A stretch of 64,000 nt of DNA from CAYPXN01 sp964414715 (lineage in GTDB: Bacteria > UBA10199 > JADFYH01): contig CAYPXN010000040.1 of assembly GCA_964414715.1 (NCBI GenBank), forward strand, positions 8,873-72,872. The letters are read 5' to 3'. This document shows, one piece after another, positions 1 through 9,564 of the stretch. Both the position numbers and the translations under genes were made by a program. The notes beneath the pieces were generated by a model that was given only the letters and a program-made list of their open reading frames with translations, was not told the origin of the DNA and did no database searches. The stretch's first letter is position 1. Every line of letters starts with the position of its first letter.

Positions 1-27
1 GATCCTGTACGAGTAGCAGAAGGAGTA

Positions 28-3000
28 ATGAATAATAAATGGGCTAAATCTGTTTTTTTAGATTTTGAGAATTCTTCTCATACACAAGCAAGACATCTTG
101 CAGAAGGCAGCACGCCTTTTGCAAAAGCAGCCAAAGATTTCTTGGCAGGTAAAATTTCCGTTAATCAATACCATGAAACCCAGGATGCAATTGCAAAGCA
201 AATGGTAAAAGATCATCGTGTTGCGGGGGCTAAAGTTCTCTCATTTTTAAATATTTTAAGTTCGGATCCCTCTCTTAATATCAGTAAAAAACCACCTCCA
301 ACTGCTCGAATGAAATCTATCACTGATATCGTGCCTAAAATAATACGACGGGGTTATACTCATGATGCAGCTCTTACTGATATTGCCGCTACTCGTGTGA
401 TTGTAAAATCAAATTCCGATGTAGAAGCAGTCATCGCAAAAATTCAGGAAAAATATCCCATTCGTGAGACTTATACCAAAGAGGGAGAAATAGAACTGGA
501 TCTCATGGATCCTGCTGAAGTGAGAGCACGAGGGCTGCCTGAAGTGGAAAATGAAGTTTGGTTGGATGTAAAGCCTGACAAAGACGCCATTCATCGTTTA
601 GTCGAAGGTCATCCAGCAAGTGGTTATCGAGCTTTGCATGTCGTGGTTGAAATAGACGGAAAGCCCGTAGAAATCCAAATCAAAACCGAAGCGATGAATG
701 AATGGGGAGAGATCGAACATAAACTCGTTTATAAAAACAAGAATCTTCCCGATGCAGTTATGGAACCCATCAAGGCATTCCGTAAAGCAGCGGCTGATTA
801 TTTAAGCAAGGCAGAACATCTCAAACCGGGTGAAACTTTGGGAGAAATGCCCAAAGCCCCAGATATCCCGGACAACATTCCCAATGTAGCTGAAATTCGC
901 AAGCAATTGGAAGCCATGACAGCGCTAATGGAAAAATACACACCGGCTGTCGATGAATCACAAATCCCGATAGGCACGGGCTACACACAGGATGTAGGAC
1001 GCAATTCTCCTCAGGAAATCCAAGAGATTGGACAAAGAGGAATGGATTTTGCTCAAGCTCTTCGGGAAGGAAACGAAAAAGACATTCCGCCTGCCTGGAT
1101 CAGAAATATCTCTTGGACAAGTGAATATGGAAAACCTTTCTCTCGTCAGGCAGCTCTTCTTGCACAAACAGCAGCCCGAAACATTCCAATTTTAGTTCAA
1201 GAAATCCGTGCAAAAGAAATTTCTTATAGAAAAACAGGATCCACAGAAGAAAAAGGAAGAATCCTGAATCAACTGGACGATCTGTATATTCGCCTTGATC
1301 ATCACAGTCAGGACCTGGAAAGATGGAAAAGGGTTTCTGATGGCGTAACACAATACGCAAAATCAATTTCAGACTTCTCCTTTCCTTATGTTCGTGATTC
1401 GGTAAGACACAGTGTGCGAAAAAATATGATGGAAACTGGTCGAAATAGGGAACACATGCCTGAACCGCCCTTGTCTCCGGTTTCCTTCGATATAGAAAGA
1501 CCTGACTGGAGTGAAAACCCTGATCTGCGGGGAAATTTGATGGAAGCAGGTTTTGCCGGGCGAGATGTTTCATTGAATGACTACTCCATTCACTTTACAG
1601 TTTCGACTGAAGCGGAGCGTCGTAGTCTTTTGAACTTTATCGAACAAAACCCTGAAAGTAGAACTTATCGTATTTCTTCCGAAAGCCCTCATGTACTTCG
1701 CGTCCGCACCCCGCAGGGAAAAGATTTTCTGCTTGAAGTTCATCTTGCAAGCGAACGAAGAAATGCGAATACAGTCCCTGCAGAAGAAGATCTCCTCTTG
1801 GCTGCGGAGGCAAAACCAAAACCAAAAGCCGTAGAACATGTTGAGTCCGAAGCGATGGTAAATCACGACGGGGGAGAGGGAGATGTAAGCAAAAATGTTT
1901 CTCCCAACAGATCTGAAGAAGCTACCAATCCTGGCATCAGAAGAAGAGGGCTTCCGGATGGCAGCTCCGCTCTCGTTTTGGGGATTCTCGCCGGAGGAGC
2001 AGCACTTCTTTACGGTTCAGATGCTCATGCAGCTGTTCATGAAGCAGGGAAAGCGATTTCAGATCCCGGCCACCTGATTTTTGAAGGTCTAAAATATGCA
2101 GCAGGATTCATTCCTGTTTTGGGAATGTTTTTTGGAAAAGGAGGGGGTGATAAAAAAAGTGTCGCACCAAGCATGGAGGTAAAACCCAATCCTCAGGATT
2201 CCGTCATTCTAATCGGCAGGAAGTACGGGCACTTTACAAATGATACTTCTGTATCCGGAACTCACTGCACACTGTATAAAACTTCTACAGGACAATGGGT
2301 TTTGCAAGATGGCGACGCACAAGCAGGTCAGATCAAAGCAAGTAAAAATGGGGTTAAAATTTTGGATGCCGCAGGTAATGAAACGCCTCTTCCCAGTGGA
2401 GGAAGAACTTTTTTGCAAGACGGACAAGTGATTCTTGTGGGAAAATCAGCATTCATCTTTCGATCTCCGGATGCTCCTTCTCATCTCCAACAAGCTGTTC
2501 CCGGAGTTCCGCATAATGCTGCCGCACGGGCTAGCGTAAAGCCTGCGCGCCAAAGCCCTGTGCCTGCAATCGATTTTACACAATATCCCTCTCTGACAAT
2601 CCCTTCGACTTCGAATCCTCGTGAAGAATTTATCATTGGAAATGCTGTGTATGAAGCTGGGGGTGGACAGGTGAATCATCTCACGGAGGACGGAGACCCC
2701 CATGCACGAGTTTATTTTTCACTTCGAACCAACATTCAGGGCAAGTGGTTTGTTTATGATGGGAGAGTTGGGGGAGCTGAAAAAAGTCCTTATGGTATCG
2801 AAGTCATGATTTCGTCCGGAGAACGAAAAAGGGTTAATGGTTTTTCAGAACTTAATCCTGGAGATTTGATTATCTACAAAACACAGCGGGGAGAGCTTGT
2901 ATATCGTTTTGATGGCCAAACTTCAGAAACTCCTTCCAGACCCGTAAGCGCAAACCCGGCAGACAAGGCACCAGAACCACCTCGCGTTTTGGCAGTATAT

Positions 3001-6000
3001 GATGTTTCCAAATTTGCAGATTTAAGCGAAAACAACCCGAACTGGAAAAACAAACAGGGAGCTATTCCTGGGGTCGCTTTTGCCTCTCATGAAGGTGTGG
3101 GATACAAAGATCACAACGAAGATCGTTATTACGCGATGAATTTGGGAGATGGTCGTACCATTACTTTTGCAATCGATGGTATGGGAGGGCAGGTGGGAGC
3201 AGAAAGGGCTGCCGAGATTATTCGTTCTTCCCTCGAAAGAGCCTTTGCGGAAGGTGCCAACATTCATGAAGCCATCGATGTAGCGAAGCGCACTCTAAGG
3301 GCTGTCAATCAACCCATTGTCGATAACTTTGTTGCAAAAGGTAAAAAAGCTTATGAAGCAGATCCTCACTTACCAGGAGCGGTAGCTGTAGGGGTAAGCA
3401 CAAAGGCCATTGAAGGTGGAAAATATGAAGCAGAATTTGTCAGCATTGGAGATGCAGAAGCGATTGTCATTCGACCTTCAGCCGATGGACGTTCAGCTCC
3501 CACCGTTCCTTTTTATACCTCTAGACCTTCTGCCATGAATCTGCTCCTGCCCGATCGTAAAACTCCCACCCTTCAAGATGGCTCAGGTCGCAGACAAAGA
3601 AACTATACACTCGTGGAACGCCTCAACCCGATTGCAAACATCGTGGCTGAAGGACTGGGTCTTTCTTCTTCTGATATTCACTCTGATAAACAGGTATTGG
3701 AAAAAGGAGATATTATCATTTCGGGTTCCGATGGATTTTTTGAAAACTTTGGCAGCTTTGATGAAATTGCAAAAGTCGTTCAGGCAAGTGGACAAAAAAC
3801 TCCCCAGGGAATTCGGGATGCCTTGATGCGGGAAGCTCTTTTGCGTCAACAATTATTGAAAATGAGACAAAGTGGAGAAGTTCTTGAACTTACACACGAG
3901 AAATATGCTCTCGCTTATCAAACACTATTCCAACAGCAAGCCCCTGCAGGATGGCGTGGAATGTATGAATCCTCTCCCTCTCAACGTTTTGTTTTGGATA
4001 ATAATGGCAATGTGGGAAGATGGGAAGACGTTGATCCCGCAAGTAAAACACTCAAAGAGCTCAACAATGTCCCACTGGCGATCACACACTTCAAAAGGGA
4101 TAATACGACAGTGGGAGTTCAAATCTTGGGAGACAGCACTCCTCCTGTGCCTGAAGCCAAACCTGTTAAAGTAAGTCCTCCTCCACAAGAAGCACCCGTT
4201 GCAAAAGCTCCTGTGGGCGCAAAATTTCCTGATCCCGTTGCTCCAAGAGCAGGCAATGCCTATCATGTAGATTCGAATCCCACGGTCATCATGCCTGCAC
4301 TTCGTCCCGAAAAAATTCCTTGGCAACAAGTCGTAGGCAGCCCTTATCATTCGGTCATTTTAGGAAGACCTGCCAAGCAGGCTGGAGCCTCAAACCCCGC
4401 CAATCTTTTTCCTGTCGATGACCAGGCCATCGGCAGACGTCACGCTGAAATTGTAGTTGGGGCAGATGGCACGCGTTGGTTAAGAGATCTCAGTTATCAG
4501 GGAAGCTCGAAGGGAGAAAATTATGGAACTTGGGTTGCAGAACAGAACGCCTGGAGAAAACTGGCACCTGGAGAAAATTACCCATTAAAGGCAGGACAAT
4601 CTTTCGCGCTGGGAAGCGTGATTGAAGAAGGAATGTCTCTGCCTTCGACAGGTGTAGGTCTTCCCAGCAAAAAATATAACCTCGATAACAGCATCGTTTA
4701 TATATTGGGAACGGATGGAAACACCTTGTTTAGCAATTCCCGTCCAACATCGAGAGGAGATCTTCTTCAAAAACCCGCAGCAGATCCTGTTATCGCAGGA
4801 CGTGCTGCAATACGTCCTGTTCCGGTGAAGGATCTTCCACACACACCCTTGAATTCTTCCGGAGTAAGAATAGAAGGGAAATTGTATGGTGAAACGCCGG
4901 TACAAAATTTTTCTCTCCAAAATGTTTCTCAAGATCCAAACAAACCCACTTGGATAAGTGTTGCTTTTGGCGATCAACCTCGCTTGATTCAAGGATTTCC
5001 GGATACTTCCGGACAACCTTTGTTCAAGGTAACCACCCGCAATGGAAAATACTATCTGCAACTGAATGCGGATCTGAGTCATGATGGTTGGAGCATAGAC
5101 GGAACTCGACGTAGTATGGGACAACAAGTGCTGGAAGGTGGAAAAACTTATCAAATTAAGATTGGAACTCATGATTTTAGTTTAACCTTACCTACTGCAA
5201 GTCCTGTCGTGGCAGAAGCAGCTCCTCCGAATACACAAAACCTTCCCAGAGAATGGCCTCCCTTGGGCAGCGCTGATACTATTATAGGAAGGGCAGATGG
5301 AAGTATTGCCCCACTTCATGATGGAAGAGGAATAAACTTTATCGATGATAGCGAAATTCGTACTATTTTTAGCCGCGCTTCAGAAGCAAAGGGTCGAGCA
5401 GATGGTGTTCCCTTTTCTGTTGACCGCTTTGGTCGTCATGTAATTCAGCAACAGGGGCAACGAGGCTGTACCGCTGCTGCAAGCGGAATGCTTATCCTGG
5501 ATCAAGGTGGAAACTTAAGTGGAAGAGAAGTAAGAACTAGAAATTTAGGGAATGAAAAAACTACCGCATCGGATATTTATTATGCAGGACTTATTCCTAT
5601 TCTTCCTCGGGGTGTGCAAAATCTTGAAACAGCCATCCAAAAACACGGTTCTATGGTTGTAGGTATTGGTGGAGAAATTGGAGGACATGTTATTGTTGTC
5701 GATTATTACTCGGAAGCAGAAGGAGTCGCCAGAATTCGAGATCCTTTTCATGGCTGGAGCATTGAAACCACGACAGATGCATTGAAAAGTCGGGGGGCTC
5801 GTGTTGAAGTGGGCGCTCAAAATTTTCAAACATTTTTTGCAGGTACTGCGCTTGCTGGAGTGCGTAGCCACGAACAGCTCAAGGATCCTGTCGGACTACT
5901 GGAACAGTATCTTCAAAACAGGGGTCAATGGAACAGCAACAAAATTACTATTGATAAGTTGATTGATTATATCAGGGCTCGCAGTTTCGTCATGGATTCT

Positions 6001-6063
6001 TATAACGACTCCATGAAGGCAAAATTGGATACTGTTCTCAGAAAATACGCTTATCCCAACTAA
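28..6063 (+). CDS. Giant RelA/SpoT - FHA - PP2C - papain-like protease protein
   Basis: A 2011-residue multidomain protein. An alarmone-synthetase-like domain spans about residues 75-265, with D118 and R123 in a DIAATR motif, GYRALH at 199-204 and EIQIKT at 215-220. No HD hydrolase precedes it. Two hydrophobic stretches lie near 647-668 and 690-706. FHA-like modules start near 720, 860 and 1440, with weaker ones near 1613 and 1745. A PP2C phosphatase covers about 1013-1370 and keeps its metal aspartates (DGMGG at 1050, SDG at 1235, DN at 1358). A C39/papain-like domain near 1800-1925 has C1814 after a Gln-rich stretch, H1887 and D1905. The frame is open to base 1, and an AGAAGGAG lies just 2 nt before this ATG, so the gene may start outside the window. 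Domain calls are from motifs; the overall function is unknown. It could be a signalling scaffold or a secreted effector or toxin. Confidence 0.85.
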   Translation: MNNKWAKSVFLDFENSSHTQARHLAEGSTPFAKAAKDFLAGKISVNQYHETQDAIAKQMVKDHRVAGAKVLSFLNILSSDPSLNISKKPPPTARMKSITDIVPKIIRRGYTHDAALTDIAATRVIVKSNSDVEAVIAKIQEKYPIRETYTKEGEIELDLMDPAEVRARGLPEVENEVWLDVKPDKDAIHRLVEGHPASGYRALHVVVEIDGKPVEIQIKTEAMNEWGEIEHKLVYKNKNLPDAVMEPIKAFRKAAADYLSKAEHLKPGETLGEMPKAPDIPDNIPNVAEIRKQLEAMTALMEKYTPAVDESQIPIGTGYTQDVGRNSPQEIQEIGQRGMDFAQALREGNEKDIPPAWIRNISWTSEYGKPFSRQAALLAQTAARNIPILVQEIRAKEISYRKTGSTEEKGRILNQLDDLYIRLDHHSQDLERWKRVSDGVTQYAKSISDFSFPYVRDSVRHSVRKNMMETGRNREHMPEPPLSPVSFDIERPDWSENPDLRGNLMEAGFAGRDVSLNDYSIHFTVSTEAERRSLLNFIEQNPESRTYRISSESPHVLRVRTPQGKDFLLEVHLASERRNANTVPAEEDLLLAAEAKPKPKAVEHVESEAMVNHDGGEGDVSKNVSPNRSEEATNPGIRRRGLPDGSSALVLGILAGGAALLYGSDAHAAVHEAGKAISDPGHLIFEGLKYAAGFIPVLGMFFGKGGGDKKSVAPSMEVKPNPQDSVILIGRKYGHFTNDTSVSGTHCTLYKTSTGQWVLQDGDAQAGQIKASKNGVKILDAAGNETPLPSGGRTFLQDGQVILVGKSAFIFRSPDAPSHLQQAVPGVPHNAAARASVKPARQSPVPAIDFTQYPSLTIPSTSNPREEFIIGNAVYEAGGGQVNHLTEDGDPHARVYFSLRTNIQGKWFVYDGRVGGAEKSPYGIEVMISSGERKRVNGFSELNPGDLIIYKTQRGELVYRFDGQTSETPSRPVSANPADKAPEPPRVLAVYDVSKFADLSENNPNWKNKQGAIPGVAFASHEGVGYKDHNEDRYYAMNLGDGRTITFAIDGMGGQVGAERAAEIIRSSLERAFAEGANIHEAIDVAKRTLRAVNQPIVDNFVAKGKKAYEADPHLPGAVAVGVSTKAIEGGKYEAEFVSIGDAEAIVIRPSADGRSAPTVPFYTSRPSAMNLLLPDRKTPTLQDGSGRRQRNYTLVERLNPIANIVAEGLGLSSSDIHSDKQVLEKGDIIISGSDGFFENFGSFDEIAKVVQASGQKTPQGIRDALMREALLRQQLLKMRQSGEVLELTHEKYALAYQTLFQQQAPAGWRGMYESSPSQRFVLDNNGNVGRWEDVDPASKTLKELNNVPLAITHFKRDNTTVGVQILGDSTPPVPEAKPVKVSPPPQEAPVAKAPVGAKFPDPVAPRAGNAYHVDSNPTVIMPALRPEKIPWQQVVGSPYHSVILGRPAKQAGASNPANLFPVDDQAIGRRHAEIVVGADGTRWLRDLSYQGSSKGENYGTWVAEQNAWRKLAPGENYPLKAGQSFALGSVIEEGMSLPSTGVGLPSKKYNLDNSIVYILGTDGNTLFSNSRPTSRGDLLQKPAADPVIAGRAAIRPVPVKDLPHTPLNSSGVRIEGKLYGETPVQNFSLQNVSQDPNKPTWISVAFGDQPRLIQGFPDTSGQPLFKVTTRNGKYYLQLNADLSHDGWSIDGTRRSMGQQVLEGGKTYQIKIGTHDFSLTLPTASPVVAEAAPPNTQNLPREWPPLGSADTIIGRADGSIAPLHDGRGINFIDDSEIRTIFSRASEAKGRADGVPFSVDRFGRHVIQQQGQRGCTAAASGMLILDQGGNLSGREVRTRNLGNEKTTASDIYYAGLIPILPRGVQNLETAIQKHGSMVVGIGGEIGGHVIVVDYYSEAEGVARIRDPFHGWSIETTTDALKSRGARVEVGAQNFQTFFAGTALAGVRSHEQLKDPVGLLEQYLQNRGQWNSNKITIDKLIDYIRARSFVMDSYNDSMKAKLDTVLRKYAYPN

Positions 6064-6133
6064 AAATAATTCCCACACATGTTATTGTGAGTCCTTCGAA
6101 GCAGGGTCTTGCAATTCATTGATTGCATCAGAT

Positions 6134-8272
6134 CTAAGTCCTCCCCAAAATCCTCTTGTTCACTCCCAAATAATAACTTCTGTCTGCACGGTTGCGCAAA
6201 AACATGGGAAGATTTTCTCCAATTCTTGCTGCATCTCTCCATGTGCTTAATTCATAATGGGTCATGGTCCAGCGTTCTTCTTCGAGATAAGCCATCATTT
6301 CAGAAACGATCCTGCTGTGTCGATCCAGTGAGTAAATGACAGGGTCTGCTCCAACCTCCATTTCATCGTAATTTCCCGTCCTGTGTTTCCAGTGCTCCCA
6401 TTCATGAATCAGCGCCTGCAATCGCATGACCACTTCGTCTCGAGCACGAGAAATTCCTTCGTGGGTCTGCATGTTGGGCCGAGGAATATTTTTAATTACA
6501 ATCAAATCCTCAATCTCTGTTCTGGGAACAAAAAAAGCCACTCCACAGTCACTGGGGGCATGCAGGGAAGAAGCCATTTCCTGAAACTCTGCTTCATCCA
6601 CAATAAGAATTTGAAAAGCATGGGAATGCCATGCCCTTTTCAAACTTTCTATATGAGGAGTAGTATTTGCTTCCAGAAGTAAAATCATTTCTTCTTCTGT
6701 AAAAGGTCTTCCTGATTCCAGAAATGCAAAGACATTATCAAGCACTCTTCTTTTTGCTTCTTCCACCTTATGTGGATTTTTTAGAGATTCTTCCACGTCC
6801 ATCATCACCGAAACCACTTTTCTGGCCAGACGCTCATCATGGATAAAAGCAGTGGCCGAGCTTCCATTCATGAGATGAGCCACCAACTGGGGATCTATTC
6901 CATTGTTTACCATCCAAGCAATGGAGCCCAGTTTATCTTCCGAATGATCTCCTTCCGTGATTTCTTTCAGCTTGTAAGGAGAATCTTCCACTGCAAAAAT
7001 TTGGCAGGCTCGTCGGAACACCAACATTCCTGCTGGACTTCGAAGGGCATAGGCGAGAACTTTATAAATATCCTTGGCCTCGTAACGTCCTCCCCTGAGC
7101 GCCTGAACAACAAGAGTAGAGTTTTTGATAAAGTCACGAAGATCCTGAAGGCTCAAACGATTCGAATAAGAAAACTCATCAAACAGCTTGTAAATTTCTG
7201 CCCGAGTGATTCCTTGCCGCATGGCCTCCAAAATTTTTCCCAAACGTTCTTGACGAAGCTGGGGAGCTTCGGAAATCCCTCGACTCAACAACTCATGCAA
7301 CAACATGCGGTCAAAACCACCTGTAGGCGTTTTATCTGCTTCGGTCGTAAAAACTTCCTGTATCCCTCGTAACACATGAAGTTGTTCCAGTGTTCCCGCT
7401 TGTGGCATGCGAGAACAAATCTCAAGCAAGCTTGTATAATGACCCATTTTTTCAAAGGGAGTTTCCAGAGCGGTTTCAATAATTTCTTGCACATAATTGT
7501 CACGATAGGGGAGATCGGGAAAACGCGGTTTCCATGTATCTAACCAATGTTGACGCTCGGCAGGATCCTTGAAATCAAACTCGTCTCGAGGGCTTGCAAA
7601 AACTTTCAGACCTCTTTGCATCGTTTCTTCAAAAACAAAGTCTTGCTTTGAAAGTTCCGGGCCTTGAACAAGACTCTCCATGGCTTTTGTTTCACGAGCT
7701 GATATTCCCCCGGTAACCAGTTCTCCCAAACTCATTCCCACACCCATTGCCGTATTGGTCATTTCGGCGTGGAGATATTGCTGAGTGAGAGATCCTTCAG
7801 GAGCAAGAGTCAGGTGTAGGGCATAGCTGAGATGTTCTCCCGCCACCATTCCCGTATCCTGGATAAAATGATTGAGGAACAAATGGGAGCTGCCCAATTT
7901 CCCAAAAAGTTTCAGATTGGCAAAGTTCAGGTAAGTGCCCAGAAATTCTTCGCGCGAAAAAACAGAGGAGAGGGAAGCGTTGTTTAAAAGAATTTGACTT
8001 CCGCGATAGGCACTCACTTCTGTAAAAAGACCCACCAAAGGAGCCAAGACTTTGCCGGCAAGAGGAGCAATGGCATCATTGGCCAAAACAGCCGCTTTTC
8101 CAAAGCGATAAGCGAGCCCGCCTGCCATCATGGAAAGAGTGTTTCTCCAATTGCACGCCTCTTCCATGAACTGGTGATCCAGGGCATCCATTTCCCTTTG
8201 TTGGGAAGTCAAGTTGTGGGAGGAAGGCAAGGATGAGCTCACGCTCATTCTGCGATCCAAGAGGTTCATCAT
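6134..8272 (-). CDS. Large unknown protein with C-terminal HExxH metallopeptidase-like domain
   Basis: A 712-residue protein I do not recognise as a whole. The first 200 residues are rich in Ala, Gly and Leu with hydrophobic helices but no clear signal peptide. The middle (about 230-540) looks all-helical. Near the C-terminus is HEWEH at 623-627, a canonical HExxH zinc motif, followed 31 residues later by E658 in SEMMAY, a possible third ligand of gluzincin type. The gene converges on the giant signalling protein with a 70-bp gap and no obvious terminator. Two adjacent ATGs (8272 and 8269) are possible starts, both with a weak SD. The zinc-protease reading rests on the motif alone. Confidence 0.75.
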   Translation of the reverse strand: MMNLLDRRMSVSSSLPSSHNLTSQQREMDALDHQFMEEACNWRNTLSMMAGGLAYRFGKAAVLANDAIAPLAGKVLAPLVGLFTEVSAYRGSQILLNNASLSSVFSREEFLGTYLNFANLKLFGKLGSSHLFLNHFIQDTGMVAGEHLSYALHLTLAPEGSLTQQYLHAEMTNTAMGVGMSLGELVTGGISARETKAMESLVQGPELSKQDFVFEETMQRGLKVFASPRDEFDFKDPAERQHWLDTWKPRFPDLPYRDNYVQEIIETALETPFEKMGHYTSLLEICSRMPQAGTLEQLHVLRGIQEVFTTEADKTPTGGFDRMLLHELLSRGISEAPQLRQERLGKILEAMRQGITRAEIYKLFDEFSYSNRLSLQDLRDFIKNSTLVVQALRGGRYEAKDIYKVLAYALRSPAGMLVFRRACQIFAVEDSPYKLKEITEGDHSEDKLGSIAWMVNNGIDPQLVAHLMNGSSATAFIHDERLARKVVSVMMDVEESLKNPHKVEEAKRRVLDNVFAFLESGRPFTEEEMILLLEANTTPHIESLKRAWHSHAFQILIVDEAEFQEMASSLHAPSDCGVAFFVPRTEIEDLIVIKNIPRPNMQTHEGISRARDEVVMRLQALIHEWEHWKHRTGNYDEMEVGADPVIYSLDRHSRIVSEMMAYLEEERWTMTHYELSTWRDAARIGENLPMFLRNRADRSYYLGVNKRILGRT

Positions 8273-8513
8273 CGTTGTGCCCCGTATGAGCTATCATCAA
8301 AAACCGATAGCTGCCCCCGTTATGATTTTTTGAACTAAAACTTTTTCGGAGATTTTGCTCAAAAGTTGCCCTAGAAATCAGGGTTTATAAAAACTTTAAT
8401 TATGACGCAGAGTGTTGAAATAAGGGCATTTTCACTGCTTTCCTATCGCAACATTTTTTGTTTGCGACCGATAACTATAAATGTATGAGGGCTATAATTT
8501 GGGAGGTTTTAAT

Positions 8514-9521
8514 ATGCAGGATAGGGGAAAAAAATTAAGTCGATGGATTTATAGTGTACTGACGGCTTTGATCTTTACTTTCGGTGCCTTCGCCTGCGGC
8601 GGGGGAGATCAAGCTCAAGTCGGCGGCATTATCGGAACGGTTTCTTTTAATACCCAAGCTTGCGTGCCTCAACAAAAAATCATCAATTTTCGTAACAGCG
8701 ATACCCAAAATCCCCAACGTGTAATGGGCGTTTCCTTTGAATTGGGGACGAATGATAATGGTAATTACAAAATTGATAAAGTGGTGGTTGGCGCTACTGA
8801 ATATCAACCGAGTTCAAATTTAGCACAAGATGTATTGATACCTGCCGGTGGTATCATGTCTGTATATACTACTTATACTCCTCGAGTAATTACAACAAAA
8901 ACAGGCCACAATCTTAGTTATTTAGATCTGTTTTTAAATGGTCCAAAATTGGGAATTCTCCAAATAAAACTAGATGGTGAGTCGGATACGGCAAAAGAAG
9001 GTTGTTCTTCTGACAATAAAAAAACATTCAAAGTTACCAAAGCAACTTTCATTATGAATCATCAAGATTTTACTTCAGGGCAACCTAGAGAGTTTGATCT
9101 CACAATCAAAAAAGGAGATTTAAATTTAGGCATGGGAAGTGACGGAAGTTTAACTTTAAGTGAAAGTTCAGATTTTCCTACTTTAACATTACCGCTACCT
9201 CCTGAATTGGGTGCTCCAGTGCCCGAATTAGATATTACCATGGATGCTGGAAGCTACACAGGCACACTTGATGACCAAGGAAAAATGGAGCTCCAAAATT
9301 TAAATTTAAAAGCACTCGTTATCCCAATTCCAAATGTTACTTTAACAACTGAGCCGGCAAGTATTACTCAACCTAAGGGTAGTGTTAGTGTCGAAGGAAA
9401 GAGATTAGCTGATAATAAAGCAACACTTGTTGCAGCTATACCAGTCCCCGACGATAGCAACTTAGCAAAACTTAAAGATGGTGCTTTTGGCTTAAAAATA
9501 GAAATTGAAGCTCAACAATAA
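8514..9521 (+). CDS. Surface lipoprotein, tandem paralogue A
   Basis: A 335-residue predicted lipoprotein. The start is the ATG at 8514, placed 7 nt after GGGAGG (8501-8506); an ATG at 8481 has no such site. A basic N-terminus and hydrophobic helix lead to the lipobox GAFAC with C28, followed by a Gly-rich linker. The next ~130 residues almost match the downstream gene, whereas the C-terminal ~180 residues (Pro- and Leu-rich, beta-like) differ. No catalytic motif is visible. The tandem copy and secretion signal suggest an exposed envelope or adhesion protein, which is inference. Confidence 0.8.
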   Translation: MQDRGKKLSRWIYSVLTALIFTFGAFACGGGDQAQVGGIIGTVSFNTQACVPQQKIINFRNSDTQNPQRVMGVSFELGTNDNGNYKIDKVVVGATEYQPSSNLAQDVLIPAGGIMSVYTTYTPRVITTKTGHNLSYLDLFLNGPKLGILQIKLDGESDTAKEGCSSDNKKTFKVTKATFIMNHQDFTSGQPREFDLTIKKGDLNLGMGSDGSLTLSESSDFPTLTLPLPPELGAPVPELDITMDAGSYTGTLDDQGKMELQNLNLKALVIPIPNVTLTTEPASITQPKGSVSVEGKRLADNKATLVAAIPVPDDSNLAKLKDGAFGLKIEIEAQQ

Positions 9522-9564
9522 AAACAAACAATTATAAATTGTCATGGGGCACCGGAGAAATCTC

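Noticed and set aside
1100..5871. Several minus-strand and other-frame open frames of 60-195 codons within the giant gene
   Set aside because: They lie opposite or out of frame with a clearly conserved multidomain coding sequence, have no SD, and show low-complexity compositions.
8476..8496. TATAAA and TATAAT upstream of lipoprotein A as -10 boxes
   Set aside because: No acceptable -35 at 15-19 bp for either; too weak to list as a promoter.
8481..8513. Upstream ATG extending lipoprotein A by 11 codons
   Set aside because: No SD precedes it and it would place residues before a normal lipoprotein signal; the ATG at 8514 has GGGAGG at ideal distance.
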